A stretch of DNA of 64,000 nt from Roseibium sediminicola (lineage in GTDB: Bacteria > Pseudomonadota > Alphaproteobacteria > Rhizobiales > Stappiaceae): NCBI RefSeq assembly GCF_023156505.1, contig NZ_JALNMJ010000006.1, positions 186,001-250,000 on the forward strand, written 5' to 3'. The notes under the pieces were generated by a model. The model was not told the origin of the DNA and made no database searches. It worked only from the letters and a program-made list of their open reading frames with translations. Positions within the stretch are counted from its first letter, which is position 1. Each line of letters begins with the position of its first letter. The position numbers were made by a program, and so were the translations under genes. Positions 36,412 to 44,949 of the stretch are shown piece after piece.

Positions 36412-36671
36412 ACCAACCGCAATAAACAGGAACCGATCTGATGGCGCTGGTCCGGATTGGCCGGCAAGGCGCGTTGCGCAGGACGGCCTGGTTGGCCGTT
36501 CAAGCGGCGCAATGCTGTCCGGCGGGCCGGAGCAGGCCACCGAAGGCCGCATTTGGAGGTTGTTCTGCCGCGTCGCAGATTTTGGACGATACCCCGTATC
36601 GCCCTGCAACCTGCTCCTTGCCGAACAGCCCCCAAATACGGTCAGATGGGTTCCTGTTTATTGCGGTTGGT
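36412..36671. repeat. 260-bp MITE-like element with 30-bp terminal inverted repeats
   Basis: The left arm, 36412-36441, and the right arm, 36642-36671, are reverse complements with one mismatch in 30 bases. They flank about 200 bases with no credible gene, though a nested inverted repeat of about 15 bases occurs in the interior. The flanks read ATAAA on the left and ATAAG on the right, so a short target duplication (ATAA or TAA) is possible. No transposase is seen, so this fits a non-autonomous miniature inverted-repeat element, inserted between MAPEG and the XRE gene. Both genes may share its promoter effects. Confidence 0.7.
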
Positions 36672-36688
36672 ATAAGGCGGTCCGGCAG

Positions 36689-37492
36689 ATGACGACAAAA
36701 AGCTCGCCCTTCGGCAAAACCCTGAAAGCGCTCCGCCGGGAACGCGGCCTGTCGCAGGCGAGTCTTGCGGACAGGCTCGGTTCCACCCAGCGTCATGTCT
36801 CTTTCCTGGAAACCGGCCGGGCTACCCCCAGCCGCTACATGCTCCAGCGGATCGAGCGGGAACTGGCCCTGCCGGTCGGCCGCAGCCAGGTGCTTTTCGA
36901 GGCAGCCGGCTTTGCCAGCCCCTACAAGCACCGCGCGGAAGATTCGCACGACGTGGTCGAGGCGCTCGACCTGATCGAGACCCGGCTCCTCGCCCATTGG
37001 CCCTTCCCGGCCTATGTGCTCGACAAGCGCTGGACCATCCTGCGCACCAACGCACCCGGAAAACTGTTCCTTGCCGGTTTCACCGGAACGCAGAACGAGC
37101 CGCCAAATCTCTTCCGGATTTTCCTGTCCGAGACCTTTCGCGAACGCATCCTGAACTGGCGGGAAGCCGCGCCGATCTTTGCCGCGCGGCTCTATAAGGA
37201 AGCCGCCGAGGATCCCGAACTTGAAAGCCTTCTTGAGGAAGCGCGCGCCAGCGGTCTGCTGGACGGACTGGACGAGACCTTCCGGGAAGATGTTCCGGTT
37301 TTCGTCCCCGTCGAGGTCATGGCGCCCGGTGGCGGCCGGCTGCGGGTCACCTCTCTCCTCGGCCAGCTCGCCTCCGTCCAGGATGCGGTGATCGAGGGCA
37401 TGACCATCGAACTGATGGTGCCCATGGACGAAGGCACCGAAACCTGTCTGCTTGCCGCCGGTGCCCAGGCAGGTCTCAAGGCCGCCGAGTAG
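36689..37492 (+). CDS. XRE family transcriptional regulator with MmyB-like ligand domain
   Basis: 267 residues: an N-terminal XRE helix-turn-helix (about 8-66: KALRRERGLSQASLADRLGSTQRHVSFLETGRATPS) and a C-terminal region with WPFPAYVLDKRWTILRTNAPGKLFL and LFRIFLSETFRERILNW that resembles the MmyB-like ligand-binding domain. Regulators of this sort repress or activate a nearby gene on ligand binding. Start ATG at 36689 after AAGGCGG; the larger open frame beginning at 36281 reads through the inverted-repeat element. The probable target is the divergent MAPEG gene or its own gene. Confidence 0.88.
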   Translation: MTTKSSPFGKTLKALRRERGLSQASLADRLGSTQRHVSFLETGRATPSRYMLQRIERELALPVGRSQVLFEAAGFASPYKHRAEDSHDVVEALDLIETRLLAHWPFPAYVLDKRWTILRTNAPGKLFLAGFTGTQNEPPNLFRIFLSETFRERILNWREAAPIFAARLYKEAAEDPELESLLEEARASGLLDGLDETFREDVPVFVPVEVMAPGGGRLRVTSLLGQLASVQDAVIEGMTIELMVPMDEGTETCLLAAGAQAGLKAAE

Positions 37493-37504
37493 GCAGTGAG
37501 ATAC

Positions 37505-37936
37505 CTAGGCGGGCTCCTCGGTCCGCTGCCCGTTCTGTGCCGCCAGGATCCGGCCGATATTGACCTCGATCCAGTCGGCGAAATCGCGCACCTTGCCCGC
37601 CACTTCCCGTCCGATCGGCGTCAGGCTGTAATCGACATGAGGTGGCACCACCGGATGCGAATAGCGGTTGACGAAACCGTCGGCCTCAAGCGTCTGCAGC
37701 GTCTGGGCCAGCATCTTCTCGCTGACACCGCCAACCTTGCGCCTGAGTTCGGAAAACCGGTGTTCCCGCTCCAAAAGCGCGATTAGGACCAGAACGCCCC
37801 AGCGGCTGGTCAGGTGTTTCAGAACCTCCCGGGACGGACAGTTGCGGTTAAAGAGTTCGCCCTGTCGCACAATCTCCGATAACGGCCTGGTGCCGGAGAG
37901 CGCACATCCGAGCGGCGTTTCGATCTCATCAGCCAT
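37505..37936 (-). CDS. HxlR family transcriptional regulator
   Basis: 143 residues with the HxlR winged helix: NCPSREVLKHLTSRWGVLVLIALLEREHRFSELRRKVGGVSEKMLAQTLQTLEADGFVNR. The Cys in FNRNCPSRE is in the position used as a redox sensor in related proteins. Start ATG at 37936 with AGGA; a TTG seven codons upstream is weaker. It is divergent from the NmrA/QorB-like gene and is likely to regulate it and itself; the same pairing occurs in E. coli as ytfH (QorR) with ytfG (qorB). Confidence 0.9.
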   Translation of the reverse strand: MADEIETPLGCALSGTRPLSEIVRQGELFNRNCPSREVLKHLTSRWGVLVLIALLEREHRFSELRRKVGGVSEKMLAQTLQTLEADGFVNRYSHPVVPPHVDYSLTPIGREVAGKVRDFADWIEVNIGRILAAQNGQRTEEPA

Positions 37937-37990
37937 CGGTTTTCCTGTCTTTTTCAAGCGAGATCCAAAAATCTCAAAACTAACCTTTTT

Positions 37991-38015
37991 GTACGTACTA
38001 ACAAAAAGTAAGTAC
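37991..38015. promoter_or_regulatory. candidate HxlR operator
   Basis: In the divergent promoter, GTACGTAC at 37991-37998 is followed 17 bases later by GTAAGTAC at 38008-38015, both within an A/T-rich imperfect inverted repeat (CTTTTTGT with ACAAAAAG). It fits a binding site for the HxlR protein next to it. Confidence 0.5.
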
Positions 38016-38075
38016 CCAGTCTACATGGGACGCATCCGAACGGAACACCGATCACATCATCCAAGGAGAAACACG

Positions 38076-38951
38076 ATGATCGCAGTCACGGGTGCCAACG
38101 GCCAGCTGGGCCGTCTTGTCCTGAACCATCTGGCGAATCTGACCGGCGCGCCGGTCCGCGCCCTGGTCCGCTCGCCGGAAAAGGCGCAGGATCTCGCCTC
38201 GGACCAGGTCACGGTCGTCAAGGGCGATTATGACGATCCGGCCAGCCTTGCCGCGGCGCTTGACGGCGTTGACCGCCTGCTGCTGATTTCCGGCTCCGAG
38301 GTCGGCAAACGTGTGCCCCAGCACAAGGCCGTGATCGACGCCGCCAAGTCTGCCGGCGTCCGTTTCATCGCCTATACCAGCATCTTGAACACGCCTGTCT
38401 CGAGCCTGATCCTGGCCCAGGAACACAAGGCAACCGAATTGCTGCTGGCCGAGAGCGGCCTCGCCCACGCGCTGCTGCGCAACGGCTGGTACGTTGAAAA
38501 CTACGCCGGATCGATCGCCGCGGCTCTCGCCCATGGCGCGGTTGCCGGAGCTGCCGGCAACGGCAAGATCTCCGCCGCCGGCCGAACGGACTACGCGGAA
38601 GCGGCTGCCCGGGTGGTTTCGGGCGACGATCTCTCAACGCGCGCTTATGAACTTGGCGGCCGTCCCGCCTTCACGCTCGGCGACCTTGCCGCGGAACTCT
38701 CCCGCCAGAGCGGGCGCGAGATCCCCTTCAACAATCTGCCGGAAGACGTTTATGCGGGCATCCTGGTCCAGGCCGGTCTGCCCGAGGGCTTTGCCAAAGC
38801 CCTGGCCGACGCCGACAGGGGCACGGCAGCCGGTGAACTCGAAACCATCTCCACAGATCTGGAGACCCTGATCGGTCATCCGACGCGGACCTTGAGCCAC
38901 TTCGTCGCCGAGGCGTTGGCGCAGGTTCCGACTCAACAAATCGCGGGCTAA
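38076..38951 (+). CDS. NAD(P)H-binding quinone oxidoreductase-like protein (QorB/NmrA-type)
   Basis: 291 residues of the atypical SDR / NmrA family: the dinucleotide-binding glycine motif is GANGQLGRLVLNHL at the N-terminus, followed by VRALVRSPEKAQDL, then GVRFIAYTSILNTPVS and LLRNGWYVENYAGSI. The closest known match in kind is QorB (NADPH-dependent quinone oxidoreductase 2). Start ATG at 38076 with AAGGAG in front. Divergent from the HxlR gene and very probably repressed by it, which would link its expression to quinone or redox stress. Confidence 0.87.
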   Translation: MIAVTGANGQLGRLVLNHLANLTGAPVRALVRSPEKAQDLASDQVTVVKGDYDDPASLAAALDGVDRLLLISGSEVGKRVPQHKAVIDAAKSAGVRFIAYTSILNTPVSSLILAQEHKATELLLAESGLAHALLRNGWYVENYAGSIAAALAHGAVAGAAGNGKISAAGRTDYAEAAARVVSGDDLSTRAYELGGRPAFTLGDLAAELSRQSGREIPFNNLPEDVYAGILVQAGLPEGFAKALADADRGTAAGELETISTDLETLIGHPTRTLSHFVAEALAQVPTQQIAG

Positions 38952-39047
38952 CCCCCCGGATATTTCATCCGGGCTCATCCGGACTGCGACGGCGTTCGAA
39001 ATACGCTAGGCTTGTGGCGGAAACGAAGGTCTCTGTCACAAGCCGTC

Positions 39048-40055
39048 ATGCAGCAACCTCCAGAACAAGTTCTCCCACTCGACCTATCAGGACACTCTGA
39101 GGTGATCCAGTGGCTGCTGAAAGGCGATCCCTCGATCGCCTTTCAGACTTTTCGAGACCTCTTGGGACAAAACCGGCCGGACCTGCAGGAGCGAATTCCC
39201 CAGGAAGGTTGGGGCAAGGCCTTTCTAGAGGCGCGCAATGCCGACGGTTCCTGGGGAGAGGGTTTCTACCGGCCAATGTGGACGTCCAGTCACTACACGT
39301 TGCTTGATCTCAAGGCCCTTTGCTTTCCCAGCGGCCACCCGACCGTCGCCGAAAGCCTAAATCGGCTCCTCAACCGTCCTAGAAGCATGGACGGAGGCAT
39401 CGCCGTGTCACCTGGCGACAGGAAGAGTGACGTTTGCATAAACGCTCTTTTCCTGAGCTACGCCGCCTATTTCGGCACTGAGACCCCCCGGCTGGAAGCA
39501 ATAGTCGATTTCCTGCTCGGCGAGCGCATGGCCGATGGCGGCTTCAACTGCATGCGCAACCGCTCCGGTGCCGACGTCAGTTCGCTGCATTCCACGCTTT
39601 CGGTGATCGAAGGTTTTTCCGAATATCTGAAACAGGGACATAGTTACAGGTCTGATGAGGTGACGAACGGCCTGCAGAGCGCCACCGAAACCATTTTGGC
39701 GCGGTACATGTTCCGGTCACACCGCACTGGCGAAATCATCAAGACCGAGTTTTTAAATCCGGTTTTTCCAGCACGCTGGAAATACAACACATTGAGGGCA
39801 TTCGACACTTTCCGCAGCAACGGAACCACCTTTGACGCACGTATGACTGAGGCGCTTGCAAAACTGGTTTCCCTAAGAAAGCCCGGGGGCTACTGGCTTC
39901 GGGCCGCCGCTATTCCCGGCAAGGTCCATGTAGTGATGGAACCACCACGCCGAGCCAGCCGCTGGGTAACGTTAATCGCCATGCGCATCCTGAAGACGTA
40001 TGGTGAAAACCTGCAAGTCTGTGAAAACATTCCGCCACTCTCGTCCTCAAATTGA
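39048..40055 (+). CDS. terpene cyclase/prenyltransferase-like alpha-alpha toroid protein
   Basis: 335 residues, no signal peptide. Several repeats of the squalene-cyclase/prenyltransferase type: LEARNADGSWGEGFYRPMW, SMDGGIAVSPG, ERMADGGFNCMRN and a later FRSNGTTFDARMTEALAKL. The catalytic DxDD of class II cyclases is not visible, so enzyme activity is doubtful and the call is structural. GC content looks lower than in neighbouring genes, which may mean transfer. Start uncertain: ATG at 39048 or TTG at 39012 (AGG upstream). Its neighbours do not make a terpene pathway. Confidence 0.7.
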   Translation: MQQPPEQVLPLDLSGHSEVIQWLLKGDPSIAFQTFRDLLGQNRPDLQERIPQEGWGKAFLEARNADGSWGEGFYRPMWTSSHYTLLDLKALCFPSGHPTVAESLNRLLNRPRSMDGGIAVSPGDRKSDVCINALFLSYAAYFGTETPRLEAIVDFLLGERMADGGFNCMRNRSGADVSSLHSTLSVIEGFSEYLKQGHSYRSDEVTNGLQSATETILARYMFRSHRTGEIIKTEFLNPVFPARWKYNTLRAFDTFRSNGTTFDARMTEALAKLVSLRKPGGYWLRAAAIPGKVHVVMEPPRRASRWVTLIAMRILKTYGENLQVCENIPPLSSSN

Positions 40056-40170
40056 GTTCGTAGGTGCATACCACCCATCTCAAAAACTGTTCAATGGCTT
40101 CAAGGATATTTGTTGGTTCCGGCTCGCGCGACCTGCTAGGCAAGGAAGACCTGTTTCCGGAAAGCTGCCG

Positions 40171-41412
40171 ATGACCATCGCCACCGCGCCCGATCCTTTT
40201 ATCCAGGACGGCCCTTATGCCTGGTTCCGCCTGGCCATTTCTATTCTGCTGAGCACGCTCGGCGGAGCCGGCATGTGGGCGGTCGTCGTTGTGCTGCCCG
40301 CAGTCCAAGCCGATTTCGGCATTGACCGGGCCGGTGCCTCCCTGCCCTATACGGCGACCATGCTCGGCTTTGCCGCCGGCAATTACCTGCTCGGCCGGGT
40401 GGTCGACCGGTTCGGCATCGTGCCTCCGGTGATCGGTTCCGCCGTCTCGCTCGGCGCGGGCTTTGCCCTGGCGGCGATTGCGCCGGATGTCTGGCTGTTT
40501 TCCCTTGCCCAGGGCGTGCTGGTCGGGCTTGGCACGGCGGCCACCTTCGGCCCGTTGATCGCCGATATCTCGCACTGGTTCGTGAAACGCCGCGGCCTCG
40601 CCGTTGCCTGCGCCGCCTGCGGCAATTATCTCGCCGGCGTGCTCTGGCCGACCTTCATCCAGTGGAGCCTGGCGACCCACGACTGGCGCGAGACCTATCT
40701 GATGATCGCGGCGATATGCCTGATCACCATGGTGCCGCTTGCCCTGATCCTGCGCCGCCCGCCGCCCGAAACCGCCTTTGCCACAGCCCCCGGCACCCCT
40801 GCCTTCGGCGCGCAAACCACCGGCCTGTCACCTTCGGCACTGCAATGGCTGCTGGTGCTGGCGGGCATCGGTTGCTGCGTCGCCATGTCGATGCCCCAGG
40901 TCCATATCGTCGCCTATTGCGTCGATCTCGGCTTCGGCGTTGCCCCCGGCGCGGACATGCTGGCGCTGATGACTGGCGCCGGCATCATCAGCCGTCTTGC
41001 GTCCGGCTTCGTTGCCGACAAGATCGGCGGCGTCAAAACCCTTCTGATCGGCTCGGTGCTGCAATGCGCGGCGTTGTTTTTATATATCCCGTTCAACGGT
41101 CTCGCGTCGCTCTACCTAGTGTCGCTGATTTTCGGGCTTTCCCAGGGCGGCATTGTGCCGAGTTATGCCGTGATCGTGCGCGAATACCTGCCGGCACGCG
41201 AGGCCGGCCAGCGGGTGGGCCTGGTGATCATGTCGACCATCCTCGGTATGGCCATTGGCGGTTGGCTCTCCGGATGGATCTACGATCTCACCGGGTCCTA
41301 TTCCATGGCCTTCCTGAACGGCATCGCCTGGAACCTTCTCAACATGGCGATCATGGTGTTCATCCTGTTCAGCGGCCGCCGACGCCGGCCTTCGATCGCA
41401 GCAGCGCAATAA
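40171..41412 (+). CDS. MFS transporter
   Basis: 413 residues, twelve predicted membrane segments, major facilitator family. ILLSTLGGAGMWAVVVVLPAVQADFGIDRAGASLPY at the N-terminus, the loop motif GRVVDRFG after helix 2, and WFVKRRGLAVACAACGNYLAGVLWP after helix 4 resemble the oxalate/formate antiporter-like (OFA) MFS group. The substrate is unknown. I start at the ATG at 40171 with GGAAAG before it. Its 3' end overlaps the convergent FecCD gene by 44 bases. Confidence 0.88.
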   Translation: MTIATAPDPFIQDGPYAWFRLAISILLSTLGGAGMWAVVVVLPAVQADFGIDRAGASLPYTATMLGFAAGNYLLGRVVDRFGIVPPVIGSAVSLGAGFALAAIAPDVWLFSLAQGVLVGLGTAATFGPLIADISHWFVKRRGLAVACAACGNYLAGVLWPTFIQWSLATHDWRETYLMIAAICLITMVPLALILRRPPPETAFATAPGTPAFGAQTTGLSPSALQWLLVLAGIGCCVAMSMPQVHIVAYCVDLGFGVAPGADMLALMTGAGIISRLASGFVADKIGGVKTLLIGSVLQCAALFLYIPFNGLASLYLVSLIFGLSQGGIVPSYAVIVREYLPAREAGQRVGLVIMSTILGMAIGGWLSGWIYDLTGSYSMAFLNGIAWNLLNMAIMVFILFSGRRRRPSIAAAQ

Positions 41413-42451
41413 AGAACACGCCTCCAATGAGGCCCGTGACGATGCCGATCGGCATGTCTTCAGGCGCCATCAGCGTGCGCGCCAGGATATCCGCCCAGAT
41501 CAGGAACACCGCGCCGAGGAGCAGCGAGACCGGCAGCACACGCAAGTAGCTGCCGCCCACAAGCGCCCGGGCGATATGCGGGATCATCAGGCCGACAAAA
41601 CCGATGATCCCGGAAAAGGCGACCATCACGCCGGTGACCAATGCGCCGAAGACGAAGACCGTCAACCGGAACCGGGCCACCGGAATGCCAAGCGTTGCCG
41701 CCGTTTCGTCGCCGACGGTCATGGCATTCAGATCCGCAGATTTCGCCAAAAAATAGGGTGTGGTCAGCGCGAGAATGCCGAGCGGAAACAAGAGGTGGCT
41801 CCATTTCGCAAGCCCCAGCCCGCCGAGCATCCAGAACACCACCGTATGGGTCGCCCGCGGATCGCCCAGAAAGATCAGGATATTGGCGAAGGCCATGATC
41901 ACAAAGGAAACGGCAACGCCGGAGAGCACCAGCTTGTCCGCGCTGGTCGCCGAGGCGAACCGGGTAACGCCCAGAACGATCAGCGTGGCGGCGAGCGCAC
42001 CGGCAAACGCCATCAGCGGCACGGTCAGAAGCCCCAGGAAAAGACCGGTATGAAGCAGCGCCAGAATGGCACCGGCCGCAGCGCCGGACGAAATGCCCAG
42101 GAGATGCGGATCGGCCAGCGGATTGCGCGTCACCGCCTGGAGCGCCGCCCCGACCATGGCAAGGCCGGCCCCGACCAGACCGGCCAGCAGCACGCGCGGA
42201 AAACGGATCTCCCAGACAATCGCCTCGCGTCCTGCCGTCCAGAGCGGCTCGACAGCTCCCGGAAAGAGCTTGTTGGCGACAATGCCCAACACGGTCTCCG
42301 CCGGAACGGACACCGCCCCGACCGATACGCCGACCACAATGGAAAGCACCAGCAGGGCAAGTCCGAGAACCAACAATCCGCCGGTGGACATAAGGCAAGA
42401 CCGGCGTGCCGGCTTCATGGGAACCGTCCCGGGACCGGCGGCCGGTCGCAT
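41369..42451 (-). CDS. ABC transporter permease, FecCD family (BtuC-like)
   Basis: 360 residues, about ten membrane helices, FecCD family. Conserved [58 protein letters not shown] (the family signature) and [20 protein letters not shown], which contacts the ATPase. As it follows a cobalamin riboswitch, it is probably the cobalamin or cobinamide permease, though siderophore transporters have the same family. Start ATG at 42451, ten bases after the upstream gene; the ATG at 42418 is another choice. Confidence 0.9.
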   Translation of the reverse strand: [360 protein letters not shown]

Positions 42452-42460
42452 CAGCAAGGC

Positions 42461-43396
42461 TCAGTCCCCCCGGAAGGCTTCGGCGAGTTTTTTGACTGCC
42501 CTGATGTTGCGAGGCCCCGGCGTTGCCTCGACATAGTCCAGAGTGACGAAGCGATCGTTCTTCACCGCATCGATACCCGCCAGCGCCGGATTGTTTTTCA
42601 TGAAGCCCCGTTTCTGCTCGGCGGTGACACTGCCGTAATTGACGATCACGACCACTTCCGGGTTCTTGTCGACCACGGTCTCCCAGTCGACCCGCGCCCA
42701 GCTCTTGTCGAAATCGTCGAGCACGTTGACGCCGCCAGCCGCCTCGATCAGTGCAGTCGGCATGGCGTAGCGCCCGGCGGTGAAGGGCTTGTCCTCGCCG
42801 CTGTCGTAGACAAACACCCGCCTGGGTTTCCCGCCCGCGCCGATCGAGGACGTGATACGGTCCAGTTCCAGCTTGTAGGCGGCGACCAGGTCATAGGCAG
42901 TGTCCTCGACGCCGAAGATCCTGCCGAGATTGAGCAGGTCGTTATACATGTCCTGCATGGAGGCCTTCGGCTTGTCGCCGATATGAATGCAGGATTCCGT
43001 CAGTTCGTAGACCTTTATCCCGAACGGCGCCAGAGTCTCGGGCGTCACCTCTCCGCCGACCTTCATGCCGTAGTTCCAGCCTGCGAAATAGAAATCCGCA
43101 TCAGCGCCGATCAGCACCTCCTTGCTCGGATATTTTTCCGAGAGCTCCGGCAGTTCCGCGACACCCGCGCGCATCTCCTCATCCAGGGTCTTCCAACCGG
43201 AAATACCGGTATAACCGGCCATCCGGTCGCGCAGACCAAGCGCCAGCATCATCTCTGTGAGGTTAACGTCGTTGGAAACGGCGGCTTTGGGCGGCGCCTC
43301 GAAGGTGACCTCGCGGTCGCAGCTTTGAACGGTGGTCTGAGCAACTGCAGAACTTGCAGCAAGCGTCGCGGCCAGGCCGAGGACCAGACGATTCAT
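42461..43396 (-). CDS. ABC transporter substrate-binding protein, FecB/BtuF-like
   Basis: 311 residues: signal peptide (AATLAASSAVAQ) and a type III (TroA-like) binding protein fold: VTFEAPPKAAVSNDVNLTEMMLALGLRDRMAGYTG and WETVVDKNPEVVVIVNYG. These proteins bind iron-siderophore complexes or cobalamin in the periplasm; the riboswitch context favours cobalamin. Start ATG at 43396. The gene lies between the ATPase and permease genes in one operon. Confidence 0.88.
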   Translation of the reverse strand: MNRLVLGLAATLAASSAVAQTTVQSCDREVTFEAPPKAAVSNDVNLTEMMLALGLRDRMAGYTGISGWKTLDEEMRAGVAELPELSEKYPSKEVLIGADADFYFAGWNYGMKVGGEVTPETLAPFGIKVYELTESCIHIGDKPKASMQDMYNDLLNLGRIFGVEDTAYDLVAAYKLELDRITSSIGAGGKPRRVFVYDSGEDKPFTAGRYAMPTALIEAAGGVNVLDDFDKSWARVDWETVVDKNPEVVVIVNYGSVTAEQKRGFMKNNPALAGIDAVKNDRFVTLDYVEATPGPRNIRAVKKLAEAFRGD

Positions 43397-43410
43397 GAAA
43401 TACTCCGTGG

Positions 43411-44184
43411 CTAAAGATGAAAACTGAGATGCGGATCGCGGCTGAGGGACAGTTCCTGCCGCATAACCTTCACCGAATAGGCATGTTCGATATTCTTTGG
43501 CGTCAGCACCTCTTCCGGCGCGCCATGGGCAACCTGGCGGCCCCGATGCAGCAGCAAAACCTCGTCGCAGACGCGCGCGGCGAGATTGAGATCGTGGAGA
43601 CTGGTGACCACCGTGATATCAAGAGCGCCGATCAGCGCGACGATTTCCAGCTGATGCCGGATGTCGAGATGGTTGGTCGGCTCGTCCAGAATGAGCAGCT
43701 GCGGCTCCTGCGCAAGCGCCCGGGCCACCATCACCCGCTGACGCTCACCGCCCGACAGGCTACCGAACAAACGGCCCGCAAACGCAGACACCCCCATCTG
43801 TTCCAGCGCAGCATCAATCAGCTCCGTGTCCCAGCGACCGCCTATTGAGATACCTGAGCTGTGCGGACGGCGGCCGAGCGCCACGATCTCCCGCACCGAC
43901 AGTGCGAATTCCGTTGGCTGTTCCTGCAGCACCGCGGCGACCTTGCGCGCGCAGTCTCTGGCTGGCATTGACCAGATGTCCCGCTCATCCAAATGGACCG
44001 CGCCCGTCACCGGCCTGTGGAACCGGTAAAGCAAGCGCAGCAGCGTGGACTTTCCGGCACCATTGGCGCCGGCAACTCCGAGAACCCTGCCCGCTTCCAG
44101 CTCGAAACCGACCCGGTCGAGAAGAAGAGCTCCCCGGCCCGGCCGCCAGCTGACATCGCGCACGGACAGCGCCGCCCCGCTCAC
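43411..44184 (-). CDS. ABC transporter ATP-binding protein, FecE/BtuD-like
   Basis: 257 residues with all ABC ATPase motifs: Walker A GANGAGKST, signature LSGGERQRV, Walker B LLILDEPTNHLD and the switch His in VTSLHDLN. It drives the FecCD permease. Start GTG at 44184, which overlaps the DUF1636 stop (GTGA), so the pair is translationally coupled. Fits a cobalamin import system. Confidence 0.92.
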   Translation of the reverse strand: MSGAALSVRDVSWRPGRGALLLDRVGFELEAGRVLGVAGANGAGKSTLLRLLYRFHRPVTGAVHLDERDIWSMPARDCARKVAAVLQEQPTEFALSVREIVALGRRPHSSGISIGGRWDTELIDAALEQMGVSAFAGRLFGSLSGGERQRVMVARALAQEPQLLILDEPTNHLDIRHQLEIVALIGALDITVVTSLHDLNLAARVCDEVLLLHRGRQVAHGAPEEVLTPKNIEHAYSVKVMRQELSLSRDPHLSFHL

Positions 44185-44585
44185 GAGACCACGATCCTAT
44201 CGGCTTCCGTCATGATCATTGCCGCCGGAATGCGCGCAAGCGCTGTATGCCGCAATTTGCCCGGCCGTTCACCGGACGAGCACCAGCCGTCTTCCAGGCT
44301 CCGGTACTGTTCGCCAAAGGCGACGAGATCGTCGATATCGGTTTCAGGGTCGATATCGCCGAACAGGTAGGTCGCCTTCTCGTTGGCCCTGAAGGCCACG
44401 GTGCAGGGTCGTGTACAGCCGGCCATGCAGGCGACACCGGAAATCTCGAAATCGTCGCCGACGACAGGCGCGGCCAGCTTCAGGGCGTGTTGCAGCTTAC
44501 GGATCAACTCATAGCCCGGCCGGCAGGTTTCGCCTCTGTGACGGCACGAGGTGCAGACAAAGATCTTGTGCGTGTCAGCTGTCAT
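44181..44585 (-). CDS. DUF1636 family protein
   Basis: 134 residues, cytosolic, with a ferredoxin-like cysteine pattern: FVCTSCRHRGETCRPG, then GVACMAGCTRPCTVAFRA. DUF1636 genes are often found with cobalamin genes in Alphaproteobacteria, and here it sits first in the transporter operon downstream of a cobalamin riboswitch. The Cys pattern suggests metal or cluster binding, not proven. Start ATG at 44585 after AAAGGGGG. Confidence 0.87.
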   Translation of the reverse strand: MTADTHKIFVCTSCRHRGETCRPGYELIRKLQHALKLAAPVVGDDFEISGVACMAGCTRPCTVAFRANEKATYLFGDIDPETDIDDLVAFGEQYRSLEDGWCSSGERPGKLRHTALARIPAAMIMTEADRIVVS

Positions 44586-44841
44586 CCCGTGCCCCCTTTC
44601 CGTCCTGTTTGCTGTTCATGGGATGCCGCCGGAGGATCCCGGGACCGCCTTCCACTCGAGGCACAGCCTGCCGTGACCCATTATCTATCTGTAATGTTAT
44701 TACATTACCAAACAAGGGATTGGCAAGCTCTTCCTTCAGCCCGTTCGGGAGCATGGCTCTGGCCGCACGATCGCTAAGACTGCCTGCAGTCTTCAAAAAG
44801 GTGGAATGGGTCTCGTCGTGTGTCTTGCATGTCCGGTTCAT
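44575..44841 (-). CDS. possible small leader gene (88 aa) before DUF1636
   Basis: An 88-codon frame starting at the ATG at 44841, preceded by GGAGGGCGAT, a good ribosome site, and ending 11 bases inside the DUF1636 gene, so it would be coupled to it. The protein (MNRTCKTHDETHSTFLKTAGSL, then LPNGLKEELANPLFGN and a basic tail) is hydrophilic and I recognise no family. It may be a true small protein, a leader peptide, or chance. The Zur-like palindrome falls inside it. Confidence 0.35.
   Translation of the reverse strand: MNRTCKTHDETHSTFLKTAGSLSDRAARAMLPNGLKEELANPLFGNVITLQIDNGSRQAVPRVEGGPGILRRHPMNSKQDGKGARDDS
44691..44708. promoter_or_regulatory. Zur-like palindrome
   Basis: GTAATGTTATTACATTAC: seven-base arms GTAATGT and ACATTAC around TATT. 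It resembles the zinc uptake regulator (Zur) sites of proteobacteria. It lies between the riboswitch and DUF1636; if used, it would add control by zinc. Only resemblance supports it. Confidence 0.35.
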
Positions 44842-44949
44842 ATCGCCCTCCGCGATTGCGCGGGGCCGTGTCGAACCGAATGTCACTTTTCGTCAGCAGG
44901 TGCTGAATTGCCATGTCACTCGCTCCTCCGGGACACCCCGCCCGGGTTG

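Noticed and set aside
36281-36688. N-terminal extension of the XRE gene by 136 codons
   Set aside because: It reads through both arms of the inverted-repeat element and shows no homology to known proteins; the ATG at 36689 has a ribosome site and begins the HTH domain.
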